Shown piece by piece: positions 26,393 through 36,983 of a DNA stretch of 64,000 nucleotides. Source of the stretch: Blastopirellula marina (GTDB lineage Bacteria; Planctomycetota; Planctomycetia; Pirellulales; Pirellulaceae). The DNA lies in the NCBI RefSeq assembly GCF_002967765.1, contig NZ_PUHY01000016.1, forward strand, positions 248,001-312,000, given 5' to 3'. Each line of letters opens with the position of its first letter. Within the stretch, counting starts at the first letter, position 1. The position numbers were made by a program, and so were the translations under genes. The notes under the pieces are model-generated. The model had not been told where the DNA came from. It did no database searches and saw only the letters and a list, made by a program, of their open reading frames with translations.

Positions 26393-27076
26393 TCAAGGCT
26401 CTTTGCGACCTTTCGGCCAAACTTTCACGATCACGCTAGGGTGGTCGTTTCCGGGGGTCTCATATTCGTAAGTGTTCCGAATTTCGACCGACTTAGTAAC
26501 GCCATGATGGCGAGCCTCTTTGACCTCATCAATCCATTTACCCCCCTTAACGGCGAGTAGGCGTCCCGCAGAAAGCCAATGCTTTTCTAGCCATAGCAGT
26601 AGCTTTCGCATCGGAGCGACAGCGCGGCAAACTACCGCGTCGAAGCTGAGATCTTCGAGAACTTCTTCCGCTCGATTGTGATACACCGGGATCTCAAGAC
26701 CAAGTCGCTCGACGATTTCCTGGGTCGCTTTCGCCTTTTTTCCGACCGAATCGCACAAACTGACACGCACGTCAGGTCGAATAATCGCGATCAATATCCC
26801 AGGCACACCCCCGCCACTCCCCATATCAAGGATTTCCTCGTTCGGCTTCAGTTGGCCGGCCAAGGCCATGCTGTCCATAACATCGCGGGAGACAAATTTG
26901 TCGTAATCCGTGTGACGCGTTAGGTTTAGCGTCTTATTAATGTCCCAAAGCACGTCCACATAACGCTGAAGCTGTTCACGGACCGGTTCCGGCATCGGCG
27001 CTCCGTACTTCTTCAAAGCTTCCTCTAACGTGGCGCTTGGCGACGATTCTGGGGCTGGCGAAACGTCTTCGCTCAT
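26393..27076 (-). CDS. rsmG: 16S rRNA (guanine527-N7)-methyltransferase
   Basis: 227 aa SAM-dependent methyltransferase of the RsmG/GidB family. Motifs: ETL-type region NKTLNLTRHTDYDKFVSRDVMDSMAL, SAM site ILDMGSGGGVPGI, VSLCDSVGKKAKATQEIVERLGL, and VVCRAVAPMRKLLLWLEKHW. I start at ATG 27076, which gives the family length; the open frame continues 48 codons upstream without any family sequence. It follows the SH3-domain gene on the same strand after 121 bp. Confidence 0.94.
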   Translation of the reverse strand: MSEDVSPAPESSPSATLEEALKKYGAPMPEPVREQLQRYVDVLWDINKTLNLTRHTDYDKFVSRDVMDSMALAGQLKPNEEILDMGSGGGVPGILIAIIRPDVRVSLCDSVGKKAKATQEIVERLGLEIPVYHNRAEEVLEDLSFDAVVCRAVAPMRKLLLWLEKHWLSAGRLLAVKGGKWIDEVKEARHHGVTKSVEIRNTYEYETPGNDHPSVIVKVWPKGRKEP

Positions 27077-27197
27077 ACTGGCTTTCAAATAGATTTCTGC
27101 AAACGAACCAGTCCACGCCCTACTGGCTGGACGAATTGCCCTATTTGACCATGAACTGGCCGTTTCGGCCATCACACCCAGGGATAACCGAAGCGGT

Positions 27198-28496
27198 CTA
27201 TCGCTTCTCGTGCCGATCAAGAACGATCACGCGATGGGCCGTCAAATGCGGCTTGGTAAACTGGTTCAAAGGCGAAACTTGGCCGTAGATACCAACTTGC
27301 GTCCGAGAATACCGGCGCAGGTTAAGCCCAGGGGCAGGACTGACAAACTGCAAGATGTTTCCTTGCGAGTCGGTCAGCGCGAACGGGGGCGTGTATTGGC
27401 CGTTTTGTTGGGAGGCAGAAGCTCGCGTAATTACAGGCATCAGCCAGCCTCGCCCGTCATAGCGAGGGTCGAGACCATCACCAACAAAGCTTGCTGCGGG
27501 ATCCCCAGACTGACCAATCTTGCCAAACTTCTCGTCATCCAAGTACAAGACCGCACTAGGGGCTGCCTTCAGGTCCTGGGCTTCCTTTGCGGCTAATTTC
27601 CGTTCGTACAGCTGGATAAACTCGTCGATTTTTTCGAGTAATAATCGGGCCCGGCCTCGGTCGAGCGGTGATTCTCCTTCCGCGGTAAGGCGTTTCGCTT
27701 GATCCCTTAACGGCTTGAATTTCCATTCTTCGTATGGCTTCAAGCATTCCTGGCTGATCGCTAGTTCAAGTTCCATCAGGTCCATATCAGGCAGCGGAAC
27801 CAGTGGCTCGATCGGCTCGGCCTCGCCCGAGAGCTTAGCGCCTTTCATGTCGCCGGGAACTTCATCGTAGGAAACTGGGCGAACGACTCGAAGATTATCC
27901 TCGGTCTTTCGCCAGAACTCCGCGTCTTTGATCGCCTCCGTTATTGCCGCTGGGTCATCTTCGCGAGCTCGAATCGTTGCGGCATCGGGCGTGATTCGCT
28001 CGACAAAATGCTTGTTAATCCAACGAAACTCGCCCGATGGGGGCGAGATGCGATAGAAAGCTTCTTTCTTTCCACTTTCCTTGTCGCGCATTTCAACGAT
28101 ACCCAACACTGAAACCGGCTCACCGCGATTCAAGTTCACATGCACCACGTGATGCTGGTCGCTAATCTGACTACCAACATAAGAAGCGGTATCGTGCCCT
28201 TCGATCTGAGCGTCGCGTCGGTCCTCTCCATAAGAGAGATCCTGAGCCCGGATCAAACTGAATTCGTTCTCAGTTGGCCGAATTGCCAGCCATCCGCCGG
28301 CGTCTTCTCGATAGACTTCGACAACCGAGTTTTTGTCGAGGTAAGCGGTCGGATAGTAATTCTGCCCTGGTCCACTCCGGGTGAAGACCTTATCGGTCGT
28401 GATCCGGGCCTTGTACGGTTCAACCGCCAGACTCGTTGCGACGCCAGTCGAAGCAGCAGCAAGCGATAGCACGTAGATCAATGGAGAGCGAAACAT
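27198..28496 (-). CDS. Secreted SH3-like domain protein
   Basis: 432 aa. Signal peptide MFRSPLIYVLSLAAASTGVATSLA. Residues about 28-75 form a bacterial SH3-like domain (ARITTDKVFTRSGPGQNYYPTAYLDKNSVVEVYREDAGGWLAIRP), and a second one follows at about 95-155. The rest has a charged helical part (about 235-310) and a C-terminal segment with YDGRGWLMPVITR. SH3b domains usually bind peptidoglycan or other envelope targets. GAGG precedes ATG 28496. Role unknown. Confidence 0.8.
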   Translation of the reverse strand: MFRSPLIYVLSLAAASTGVATSLAVEPYKARITTDKVFTRSGPGQNYYPTAYLDKNSVVEVYREDAGGWLAIRPTENEFSLIRAQDLSYGEDRRDAQIEGHDTASYVGSQISDQHHVVHVNLNRGEPVSVLGIVEMRDKESGKKEAFYRISPPSGEFRWINKHFVERITPDAATIRAREDDPAAITEAIKDAEFWRKTEDNLRVVRPVSYDEVPGDMKGAKLSGEAEPIEPLVPLPDMDLMELELAISQECLKPYEEWKFKPLRDQAKRLTAEGESPLDRGRARLLLEKIDEFIQLYERKLAAKEAQDLKAAPSAVLYLDDEKFGKIGQSGDPAASFVGDGLDPRYDGRGWLMPVITRASASQQNGQYTPPFALTDSQGNILQFVSPAPGLNLRRYSRTQVGIYGQVSPLNQFTKPHLTAHRVIVLDRHEKR

Positions 28497-28659
28497 CTCG
28501 GATAACCTCAGGCAAAATCTTGAGCTCAATGCCGGAGGAAATACTGAAAATCGCTGGTGCCTGCAAGAGTGATTTCAGTGCTGGCAGAAAACGAACTTCA
28601 TTCGACCTTACGTGTCTGATTCATAAATTCGTGGAAAAGCCCCAAGCAGGACGCGTTTG

Positions 28660-29094
28660 ATGAAATGGTTCTATTACATTCCACATGTTTGGGAATCGAG
28701 CGAGGATCGCCACGTTTGGGAAGACGTCTACTTGTTGCCTAAAAATGCACCGGAGGGCATGGAATCGATTTGGTTTACGATCGACGCCTTGGGAGATGTG
28801 AATAATCCGCTCAGCGGCTCAGATCGCGCTGAATTCCAGCGAGAACTGCTAGCAAAGCTGACCACCGACCAATGGCACATTGACGGCACGGACATGGTCG
28901 TACGCGCCACAGACTTTAGCCGCGAAGAACTTCTCAATTACGTTCGCATCTGGCTCGAAGCGAGCAACTTGCCCTGCGACGAACTGATCGAATCCACGTT
29001 CGAGCGTTTCGAAAACACGAACGAGCACGCAACGACACTGAGATCGCTTCGCGAAATAATCGACCAAGAGAACGGGGACGCTCCAGACGCTTAG
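28660..29094 (+). CDS. Hypothetical protein
   Basis: 144 aa acidic soluble protein, rich in Trp near the start (MKWFYYIPHVWESSEDRHVWEDVYLLP). I recognise no family. ATG 28660 has AGGA upstream. Coding appearance is good across its length, and it converges with map with a 4 bp overlap of the two ends. Confidence 0.65.
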   Translation: MKWFYYIPHVWESSEDRHVWEDVYLLPKNAPEGMESIWFTIDALGDVNNPLSGSDRAEFQRELLAKLTTDQWHIDGTDMVVRATDFSREELLNYVRIWLEASNLPCDELIESTFERFENTNEHATTLRSLREIIDQENGDAPDA

Positions 29095-29888
29095 AACTGG
29101 TGTCCCTTCTGCGGACCATTCTTCGTGAGCGACAAGATTTCAGGACCATTCTCGGTCATCAGAATCGTGTGCTCGAACTGGGCGCTCAAGCTGCGGTCAC
29201 GAGTTCGGACGGTCCAGCCGTCGTTTGGATCGAGTTGGGTGGCGGCGCCGCCGACGTTAATCATCGGTTCGATCGTGAAGCAAACGCCAGGCAGCAAGCG
29301 GACCGAGTGAGCGGCTCGCGTGGGAACGTGTGGAATGGAAGGATCTTGGTGGAAACGACGCCCCAGACCGTGACCGACAAATTCCTCGACCACGCCAAAG
29401 TTGTACTTCTTCGCTTCTTCCACGATAACACGGCCGATTTCCGACACACGGCACTCGGGGTAAATCGCATCAATCGCGAGATACAAGCAATCGAACGCAC
29501 ATTGCGTGACCTTCTTCGCTTCCGGGCTGACTTCGCCAATCAGGAAAGTTTCAGACTGGTCGCCGTGCCAACCTTCAACGATCGAAGTCAGGTCGACGTT
29601 GACGATGTCGCCATCTTTCAATTCGTAATTGTCCGGAATCCCGTGACAAATCACTTCATTGACGCTGATGCAACAGCTTTTGGGGTAGCCCTGATAGTTC
29701 AAACAAGCCGGGGTGTGACCGTGATCCAACGTGTAGGCGTGAATGAGGCGATCAAGCTCGATCGTTTTGACGCCTGCCTTCACATGCGGACGGATGTAGT
29801 CCATCAGTTCGGCATTGAACTGACAAGCAACCCGCATGGCGTCTCGTTCGGAATCAACCAGTTGAAGATGACGACGTCCGTGAAGCAT
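29091..29888 (-). CDS. map: Methionine aminopeptidase, type I
   Basis: 265 aa metallopeptidase removing initiator Met. The five metal ligands can be placed: Asp in NVDLTS and Asp in GDQSETF, His in VGHGLGRRFH, Glu in FTIEPMI, Glu in FEHTILMT. His in NEVICHGIPD is the substrate-binding His. It has a short N-terminal extension (about 15 aa) without the zinc-finger of eukaryotic-like forms. Confidence 0.96.
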   Translation of the reverse strand: MLHGRRHLQLVDSERDAMRVACQFNAELMDYIRPHVKAGVKTIELDRLIHAYTLDHGHTPACLNYQGYPKSCCISVNEVICHGIPDNYELKDGDIVNVDLTSIVEGWHGDQSETFLIGEVSPEAKKVTQCAFDCLYLAIDAIYPECRVSEIGRVIVEEAKKYNFGVVEEFVGHGLGRRFHQDPSIPHVPTRAAHSVRLLPGVCFTIEPMINVGGAATQLDPNDGWTVRTRDRSLSAQFEHTILMTENGPEILSLTKNGPQKGHQF

Positions 29889-30269
29889 AGGGGAATCTTG
29901 GGGGTGAAGGATTGCGAAGTGGATTCAGATTCAACTCAACGAGTTCGATCGAAAGACAAAACCAGCCCGATCGATCTTTGCAAGTTAGCCTAGCAGTTTA
30001 CCAGGGGAAATGCCCAGACAACATGCATTTATCGTGTTTTCGTCCATGAGATTTTAGGCCGATCACTACAAACGGCGCGAACGTTAGCCGCCAGAGGGGG
30101 CTCTCCTTGAATTGTCAGTTTTATCGCCGCCCATTAGAATCGTTACCTTCCTAAGACGAAGGGAAAGCCCTATGAAATAAGATTTTGCGGCGATCCCCAC
30201 GATTCTTCGAACCAAACGGGAACGACCATCAGTCGCCCCCGTTGTATTTCAGCTCACTGGATAGCGCTC
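29889..30269. other. Gene-free stretch upstream of leuS and map
   Basis: 381 bp between divergent map and leuS. It should hold both promoters. I looked for a T-box leader before leuS and saw none. No small gene recognised. Confidence 0.5.
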
Positions 30270-33101
30270 ATGCCCCGTTACAACCCGGCCCAGATCGAAC
30301 CGAAATGGCAAAAATATTGGGAGGAGAACCAAACATTCCGTAGTCCAGAGTTTCCGCAAGGGGAAAAGCTGTACGTACTGGATATGTTCCCCTACCCTAG
30401 TGGTGCTGGGCTTCACGTGGGGCACCCGGAAGGTTACACGGCAACCGATATCGTCTGTCGCTTGGCACGAATGCAGGGCAAGAGCGTCCTCCATCCGATG
30501 GGCTTCGATTCGTTCGGCTTGCCCGCAGAAGAGTATGCGATCCGCACCAATACCCACCCAAGGATTACCACCGAGAAGAACATCGGCGAATTCGTCCGTC
30601 AGCTGAAAATGATTGGGTTCAGCTACGATTGGGAGCGTCAGATCGCCACCACCGACGTCGACTACTTCCGCTGGACTCAATGGATCTTCTTGGTCCTCTT
30701 CGATACCTGGTACGACCAAGATGCTGGCAAAGGGCGCCCCATCGCCGAACTTCCGATTCCGGAAGACGTGAAAGCGGAAGGTGCTGATGCCGTCCGTGCT
30801 TATCAGGACGAGCATCGCTTGGCCTACGTCAGCGAAGCCCCAGTCAACTGGTGCCCGGAACTTGGCACCGTGCTGGCCAATGAAGAAGTGATCGACGGTA
30901 AGAGCGAGCGTGGCGGTCACCCAGTCCAGCGGTTGCCCCTTCGTCAGTGGATGTTGCGAATCACCTCGTATGCGGAACGTTTGGAGAGTGACCTCGACAC
31001 GCTCGACTGGTCCGATAGCATCAAGCAACTTCAGCGGAATTGGATTGGTCGCAGCACCGGAGCGGAAGTCGACTTCTTCTTGGGTTCCGAAGACGAATTC
31101 ACCCCGTGGGAGATCGAACGCAAGAAGGCAGGCTATCCGCGTAAGCCAGGCAACGATGTATTGCGTGTTTACACCACGCGGCCAGATACGTTGTTCGGGG
31201 CGACCTACATGGTGATTGCTCCAGAACACCCGTTAGTCGATCAATTGATGACCAGCGACCAAGCCGCCACGGTCAAGACGTACTGCGAAGCGGCCGCTTT
31301 CAAATCAGATTTGGAACGCACCGAATTGGCAAAGGAGAAAACAGGCGTTTTCTCCGGCTCGTACGCTGTGAATCCAGTTAGCGGCAAGCCAGTGCCGATT
31401 TGGATTGCGGACTACGTGCTTGCCAGTTACGGCACCGGGGCAATCATGGCCGTGCCGGCCCATGATGATCGTGACTTTGAGTTCGCTCAAAAGTTCGACA
31501 TTCCCATCATCGCCGTGGTCGACCCAGGCGAAAAGAGCGACGTCGATCGCGACGCGGTCCTTGCCGGTACTGCTTGTGCAACGTTCGATGGCATAGCGAT
31601 CAATTCTGGTAAGTACGACGGAATGAAAACGTCGGACGTCAAGGCGCAGATCGCCCTCGACTTGGAACAAGCAGGTGTCGGACGCGAAGCCACTAACTTC
31701 AAACTTCGTGACTGGTTGTTCAGTCGTCAGCGATTCTGGGGCGAACCGTTCCCAATCCTCAAAGAGTTGGACGAGAACGGCGAACCCAACGGGAAGATCC
31801 GTGCGGTGCCGGTCGATCAACTGCCGGTAGACTTGCCACATATCGAAGACTATAAGCCGCTTGGCCGACCTGAACCGCCACTCGAGAAAGCGGACGAAGA
31901 GTGGTTGTACCCCGTGATCGACGGTGTGCGCTACAAGCGGGAAACTAACACGATGCCGCAATGGGCTGGTTCGTGCTGGTATTACTTGCGATTCATCGAT
32001 CCGCAAAACGATACCGTCTTCGTCGACGCCGATAAAGAAAAAGCCTGGATGCCGGTCGATCTCTACATCGGTGGGGCTGAACATGCGGTGTTGCACCTGT
32101 TGTATGCCCGCTTCTGGCACAAGGTGCTTTTCGATCGTGGCTATGTTTCGACAAAAGAGCCTTTCCAGAAATTGATCAACCAAGGCATGATCCTGGGCGA
32201 GATCGAGTTCACCGGCTACCAGCGCGACGACGGAAGTTGGATCGGCAGCAACGAAGTGAAGCGACAAGACGACGCCTACAGCGACGTCAGCGGAAATGTC
32301 GTAAACGCTGCGAAGCTTACCGAAGCTGACATCTTGAAGAAGGGTGACGGTTTCGTACTGAAAGCCGATGAAAGCATCCGAATCGATGCCCGCGCCTTCA
32401 AGATGTCAAAAAGTCGCGGCAACGTCGTCAATCCCGATGTTGTCGTAAGAGACTACGGTGCGGACAGCCTTCGCTTGTACGAGATGTTCATGGGGCCGTT
32501 GGAAGCGACCAAGCCATGGGCAATGGATGGCGTGAAGGGTGTGCGCGGCTTTCTGGACCGAGCCTGGCGGATGATCGTTGATCACAACACCGAAGAGATC
32601 ACGCTCAACGCGGCCGTTCAAGATGTCGAGCCAACTGAAGAGCAGAACAAGACGATTCACCGCACCCTTAAGAGCGTAACTCAGGACTTGGCAAACCTCA
32701 GCTTCAACACGGTGATCGCTCGGTTGATGGAGTTCACCAACTTCTTCACCAAGGAGTCGACCCGCCCGAAGAAAGCGATGGAGACGTTTGCGTTGATGCT
32801 GTCCCCCTTGGCTCCTCACCTGGCCGAAGAATTTTGGCAAATTTTGGGACACGAAGAAACGTTGGCCTACGAGGCTTGGCCGAAGTTTGTTGAATCGTAC
32901 ACCAAAGACAACGAGGTCGAGGTGCCGGTTCAGATTATGGGAAAAGTTCGCGGCCGTATTACCGTTCCTGCCGACATTAAGAAGGACGATCTTGAAGCTC
33001 TTGCCAAGGCGGACTCACGCGTCCAAGAACTTCTCGAAGGGAAACAAATCGTAAAAACGATTGTCGTACCGGGACGGCTCGTAAATTTCGTAGTGAAATG
33101 A
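30270..33101 (+). CDS. leuS: Leucyl-tRNA synthetase
   Basis: 943 aa class Ia synthetase charging tRNA-Leu. HIGH motif in [16 protein letters not shown] (residues about 43-58), CP1 editing domain with the Thr/Asp region ([30 protein letters not shown]), and KMSKS as MSKSRGNVV. It is about 80 residues longer than the E. coli enzyme; part of the excess is an insert just before KMSKS (about 640-710). The C-terminal tRNA-binding domain ends [11 protein letters not shown]. Confidence 0.97.
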   Translation: MPRYNPAQIEPKWQKYWEENQTFRSPEFPQGEKLYVLDMFPYPSGAGLHVGHPEGYTATDIVCRLARMQGKSVLHPMGFDSFGLPAEEYAIRTNTHPRITTEKNIGEFVRQLKMIGFSYDWERQIATTDVDYFRWTQWIFLVLFDTWYDQDAGKGRPIAELPIPEDVKAEGADAVRAYQDEHRLAYVSEAPVNWCPELGTVLANEEVIDGKSERGGHPVQRLPLRQWMLRITSYAERLESDLDTLDWSDSIKQLQRNWIGRSTGAEVDFFLGSEDEFTPWEIERKKAGYPRKPGNDVLRVYTTRPDTLFGATYMVIAPEHPLVDQLMTSDQAATVKTYCEAAAFKSDLERTELAKEKTGVFSGSYAVNPVSGKPVPIWIADYVLASYGTGAIMAVPAHDDRDFEFAQKFDIPIIAVVDPGEKSDVDRDAVLAGTACATFDGIAINSGKYDGMKTSDVKAQIALDLEQAGVGREATNFKLRDWLFSRQRFWGEPFPILKELDENGEPNGKIRAVPVDQLPVDLPHIEDYKPLGRPEPPLEKADEEWLYPVIDGVRYKRETNTMPQWAGSCWYYLRFIDPQNDTVFVDADKEKAWMPVDLYIGGAEHAVLHLLYARFWHKVLFDRGYVSTKEPFQKLINQGMILGEIEFTGYQRDDGSWIGSNEVKRQDDAYSDVSGNVVNAAKLTEADILKKGDGFVLKADESIRIDARAFKMSKSRGNVVNPDVVVRDYGADSLRLYEMFMGPLEATKPWAMDGVKGVRGFLDRAWRMIVDHNTEEITLNAAVQDVEPTEEQNKTIHRTLKSVTQDLANLSFNTVIARLMEFTNFFTKESTRPKKAMETFALMLSPLAPHLAEEFWQILGHEETLAYEAWPKFVESYTKDNEVEVPVQIMGKVRGRITVPADIKKDDLEALAKADSRVQELLEGKQIVKTIVVPGRLVNFVVK

Positions 33102-33272
33102 ACTTAGCACGCCGTGCAGCGGTTGACGCCGCGGCATTTAAGACGGATGCTACAGAAGTCAGGATGTTCCTGGCAAAACCATCCTACTTTGCCGAGTTTT
33201 CGGTTGAAGTTTTGACAATTCGAGAGAAATGTTAGGCCCCCACTGCCTGACTAGCACGGAAGATTCGCATCC

Positions 33273-33821
33273 ATGACGCACGCTTGGCACGACGTGACCC
33301 CCGGTGAGGACATTCCAAGGGAATTTTGTGCGGTCATCGAAATTCCTACCGGCTCCAGTATCAAGTACGAGTTGGACAAGGATACGGGACTGTTGCGAAT
33401 GGATCGCATGCTCTATTCGGCCGTCCATTATCCGGCCAATTACGGCTTCGTCCCGCAAACGCTGGCCGAAGACGACGACCCGTTGGACGTGCTGGTTCTG
33501 TGCCAGGAACCGGTCGCTCCGCTGACGCTGATCACCGCTCGTGCGGTGGGTTTGATGACGATGGTCGATAGCGGTAAGCTCGACCATAAGATTATTGCCG
33601 TCGCGGTGACCGACCCAGAGTATTCCTCGTACACCGAAGCCAGCGATCTGCCCATCCATCGGCGAAACATGTTGCGACGTTTCTTCCAAGACTACAAGAT
33701 GTTGGAAGGCAAGACGGTCGAAGTCGATGAGATCTTGCCGGCCGAATTGGCTCTGCCGATTGTCAATGAAGCTCTCGAACGCTACAGCAATCAGCGTCGA
33801 CGCGGGTTTTATCGGAAGTAA
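33273..33821 (+). CDS. ppa: Inorganic pyrophosphatase, type I
   Basis: 182 aa soluble pyrophosphatase. Active-site marks: EIPTGSSIKYELDKDTG, NYGFVPQTLAEDDDPLDVLVL with the three metal-binding Asp residues, and FFQDYKMLEGKTVEV. Length is normal for the bacterial family. Separate from leuS by 171 bp, which holds no gene. Confidence 0.96.
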   Translation: MTHAWHDVTPGEDIPREFCAVIEIPTGSSIKYELDKDTGLLRMDRMLYSAVHYPANYGFVPQTLAEDDDPLDVLVLCQEPVAPLTLITARAVGLMTMVDSGKLDHKIIAVAVTDPEYSSYTEASDLPIHRRNMLRRFFQDYKMLEGKTVEVDEILPAELALPIVNEALERYSNQRRRGFYRK

Positions 33822-33989
33822 CAATCACGCCCTTTGCGGCGCACAACTTGCAGTTATTTAGGCGAATTGCAATTTTAGCCTGGCGCGCTGGCTTGCAATC
33901 GACGCGGATCGGTCGTTATGTTTTGATTCGCCATCGACCGACATACCCAATGCTATTCGCAACTCACGTCACGGAAAGAAGGTGACCCC

Positions 33990-35282
33990 ATGCGTAATGT
34001 CATCTGCCTGGTGCTGGGCGGAGGCCGAGGAACCCGGCTCTACCCCCTGACCAAATACCGCTCGAAGCCGGCCGTTCCGCTCGCTGGCAAATATCGGCTG
34101 ATCGACATTCCTCTGTCGAACTGCTTGAACAGCCAGATGAACCGTATCTACGTGCTCACGCAGTTCATGTCGGTTAGTTTGCATCGACACATTCGCCAGA
34201 CGTATCGTTTCGATCACTTCAACGGCGGATTCGTCGAACTCCTGGCCGCTCAGCAGACCGCCAGCGAAGGTTCGGACTGGTATCAAGGAACCGCCGACGC
34301 GGTCCGTAAGAACCTGCGTTACATCCAACAGCATGGTATCGAGTACGTCCTGATTCTCTCTGGGGACCAACTGTATCGGATGGACTACCGCGAGATGCTC
34401 GAATCGCATATCGCTTCCGGTGCGGATGTCTCCATCGCCGGCTTGCCCGTTCATTCCAAGGAAGCAGGCGGTCTGGGCATCATGAAGATCGACGAGACCG
34501 GCCGCGTGAAGGGCTTCGTCGAAAAGCCAACGACGCCGGAAGAACTTGCTCACGTCCGCACCGATCCAGCTTGGATCGATTCACGCGGCATCGAGAGCAA
34601 GGGCCGCGACTGCCTGGCCAGCATGGGCAATTACTTGTTCAATCGCGATACCCTGGTCGAAGTGCTCGAGAAGACTGACTATCAAGACTTTGGTAAAGAA
34701 ATCTTCCCAGCTGCGATCCGCAGTAAGCACGTGCAGATGCACATGTTCGATAGCTACTGGGAAGACATCGGAACGATCAAAGCGTTCTACGAATCGAACC
34801 TGGCCACACTGTCGCCCAAGCCGCCATTCGAGTTCGTCGAGGAAGAAGCTCCAATCTTCACTCGCGCACGCTTTCTGCCGCCAAGCATGCTGATGGACAG
34901 CCAAGTCAGCACGAGCATGATTGCCGACGGTTGCCAGATCGGCGCCGGCTGTACCATCAAGAACAGCGTCATCGGTCTGCGAAGTGTCATTGGTGAGAAC
35001 GTCACGATCGAAGACTCGGTCTTGATGGGCTGCGATTACTATTCGACTAAGCGCGAATGTGAACAGGACGCATCGTCTGGTCGCCCCACCATGAAGATCG
35101 GCGCCGGCAGCGTCATCAAGGGTGCGATCGTCGACAAGAATTGCCACATTGGCAACAACGTCCGCGTTGTCAACAGCGACAATTTGCCGGACAAAGAGTA
35201 TCCCGAAGGCGTCACCATCGTCGACGGCATCCCCGTCGTTGAAAAAGGTGCCTGTTTGCCGGATGGCTGGTCGCTGTATTAA
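33990..35282 (+). CDS. glgC: Glucose-1-phosphate adenylyltransferase
   Basis: 430 aa ADP-glucose pyrophosphorylase, the committed step of glycogen synthesis. N-terminal nucleotidyltransferase motif GGGRGTRLYPLTKYRSKPAVPLAGKYR, then LSGDQLYRMDY, GLGIMKIDETGRVKGFVEKP and the C-terminal left-handed beta-helix with hexapeptide repeats (SMIADGCQIGAGCTIKNSVIGLRSVIGENVTIEDSVLMG). AAGGTGA precedes the ATG. Confidence 0.96.
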   Translation: MRNVICLVLGGGRGTRLYPLTKYRSKPAVPLAGKYRLIDIPLSNCLNSQMNRIYVLTQFMSVSLHRHIRQTYRFDHFNGGFVELLAAQQTASEGSDWYQGTADAVRKNLRYIQQHGIEYVLILSGDQLYRMDYREMLESHIASGADVSIAGLPVHSKEAGGLGIMKIDETGRVKGFVEKPTTPEELAHVRTDPAWIDSRGIESKGRDCLASMGNYLFNRDTLVEVLEKTDYQDFGKEIFPAAIRSKHVQMHMFDSYWEDIGTIKAFYESNLATLSPKPPFEFVEEEAPIFTRARFLPPSMLMDSQVSTSMIADGCQIGAGCTIKNSVIGLRSVIGENVTIEDSVLMGCDYYSTKRECEQDASSGRPTMKIGAGSVIKGAIVDKNCHIGNNVRVVNSDNLPDKEYPEGVTIVDGIPVVEKGACLPDGWSLY

Positions 35283-35313
35283 GTCAAGTGATCACCTAAG
35301 CGATCGTCTTTTC

Positions 35314-35339
35314 CCTTTCCCTCACTCCTGAGGGAAAGG
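35314..35339. terminator. Hairpin after glgC
   Basis: Perfect 11 bp stem CCTTTCCCTCA/TGAGGGAAAGG with loop CTCC, 32 bp after the glgC stop. No T-run follows on either strand beyond a few T before it on the plus strand, so termination is possible but not certain. Confidence 0.5.
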
Positions 35340-35360
35340 CTGCGATGAAGTCGGCGATGC

Positions 35361-35788
35361 ATGTACGACTCTCAACTACCTCTCTTTGAGTTGCATCAAG
35401 CGATACTCGGATATAGAACTTCTAACATCGACGAGAATCTACTTCGTCCTTGGCTTGATACCAGTACATCCAAACGTGAATGGCTAAGCAACTTCACGCT
35501 CCGAACCCATTCGCACTGGGAGGCAGCTGACGAGGAAGACCTTTGTAGGCTCTACGAGTTCTTCCGCGTGACTCGTCTTTGTTGCTTCTAAGGTTTCAAT
35601 CGGTAGGTTCTTCCGCTGGAAGCTACATCGGTCCGGAAATTACGCTGCCTGAATTTAAATGGTTTCACGAAGCTCTCGGGTTTGAGGTAGGAGTTCCTGA
35701 TAGTTTCCATCCTTTCTATCATGAGTTTGCTCAAGTAGTTGTCGCGGATACTCCTAAGGCTCCGATTGAAATCATTCTTCACCGATAA
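35361..35788 (+). pseudogene. Frameshifted gene of unknown family
   Basis: Two adjoining open frames that read like one protein split by a frameshift near 35575-35590. The first (from ATG 35361) is MYDSQLPLFELHQAILGY...RLYEFFRVTRLC; the second, in another frame, gives RFQSVGSSAGSYIGPEITLPEFKWFHEALGF and ends at TAA 35788. Codon use and composition look coding in each part. A one-base deletion or two-base insertion would explain it. Family unknown. It could also be two separate short genes or noise. Confidence 0.4.
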
Positions 35789-36152
35789 CTTGTGAAGAAT
35801 TGGCAGGAGTCCGTGGAGACGTTTTTCCTTACGAATACTCCTATCTCGAATCACTCAGTCTGCACGAAACCGCGGATTTCATCCCGCATTCGTGTAATGA
35901 GTCCGTGAATTCGATTTGTGAATGTCGGCTGCATCAGCTTGATTTAGGACGACCACCGTACGACTGATCGCCGCATTAAACGCCCCCTCAATAACATCAA
36001 TTACCGAGGGCTGTCATGGCGCTTAATTCAAGGCATTTTTCGTCGTCTGGATTGATAAACTGTAAGATTGCAAGCATGCGATTTGTTAGAATGGAAGCTC
36101 AAGTGTCGTACCCTTTTAGAACCAGCTATCGCGTCTGTCAGAAAGATAATAG
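35789..36152. other. Gene-free stretch in the accessory region
   Basis: 364 bp of lower-GC sequence. No convincing gene; it may contain decayed remains of the frameshifted gene upstream. Confidence 0.4.
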
Positions 36153-36983
36153 ATGCCGCTTATTTCTTACGCCGACTACCAAACGGCGTGCAACGAAATG
36201 GTTCAAAGGGTGCTTGCTGAAACAGCCACTCACGACCGCCCGCTATCGGAGATTGAGAACTTTTTATCCGGTCACGATAGTGCCTATTGTCAGATTGGCG
36301 TCCTCGATAGTGTCAACGGCAACCAAGCCCTTAATCCATCCTTCCGCCAATGGACAATGGATGTCTACGGCGAGTCTTGTTGTCGTGGTTGGAGCCGGGC
36401 CATGGAACGAATCGCCGGCTGTCTAGGCGTCTCCCCTGTTTCGTTTTTCCGAGATTGCTTCCATGAGTTCGTCGGTAGCTGGAAAGTTTCAGCGCGTGAG
36501 TTCTTAGTCGACGGCATTCGTTACTCAGGTCCGCAAGAGAACATATTGCAGTCAGCTAACGGGTACTTTGCACACGGGACGCTTACCATAGTGGCTGGCA
36601 AGCTCTGTGGGTCTCACGGCGTGCTCGACGGCGAAAAACGGACTGAAGCGAAGGAAACAATCGAGCGAGCCTCACATAAGTGGATTACAGAAACACTGCG
36701 ATTCAGAATGCGAGTCGACTCGGGCTGCCACCTCGCAAACTACGACAGGTCTATTGCCAGGAGGATTCAGAAGCTAATTGGCGGGAAAATCTATCGTATT
36801 ATGCCGAACCCTAAGTGCCAACTACTCGGAAGAATCGATGGTTGCGATCGGCATCTTTACTACCACGATGTCGTCTTAGCTGCAGGGAAAATCTTTGACG
36901 ATGTGACAGCCCCCATGGGGCGAATTGCAAATGACTATAAAAGTCTTTGGGAACACGCCAATGATATCGATTTCGGTTTCTGA
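36153..36983 (+). CDS. Hypothetical protein, paralogue of next gene
   Basis: 276 aa, unknown family. The first about 110 residues (ISYADYQTACNEMVQRV...RPLSEIENFLSGHDSAYCQIGVLDS...FRQWTMDVYGESCCRGWSRAMERIAG) align with the entire product of the next gene. The remaining 165 residues have several Cys and His (CGSHG; CHLANYDRS; CQLLGRIDGCDRHLYYHD) that might bind metal. No signal peptide or membrane segment. The neighbourhood looks accessory. The ribosome site is weak, so the start is only probable. Confidence 0.6.
   Translation: MPLISYADYQTACNEMVQRVLAETATHDRPLSEIENFLSGHDSAYCQIGVLDSVNGNQALNPSFRQWTMDVYGESCCRGWSRAMERIAGCLGVSPVSFFRDCFHEFVGSWKVSAREFLVDGIRYSGPQENILQSANGYFAHGTLTIVAGKLCGSHGVLDGEKRTEAKETIERASHKWITETLRFRMRVDSGCHLANYDRSIARRIQKLIGGKIYRIMPNPKCQLLGRIDGCDRHLYYHDVVLAAGKIFDDVTAPMGRIANDYKSLWEHANDIDFGF

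Noticed and set aside
29100-29993. Plus-strand frame of 297 codons opposite map
   Set aside because: map carries all catalytic residues on the minus strand; the mirror product resembles nothing.
29889-30269. T-box or other riboswitch before leuS
   Set aside because: No T-box sequence or matching specifier/terminator arrangement could be found.
30249-32267. Two long minus-strand frames opposite leuS
   Set aside because: leuS is unmistakable on the other strand; these are codon-bias shadows.
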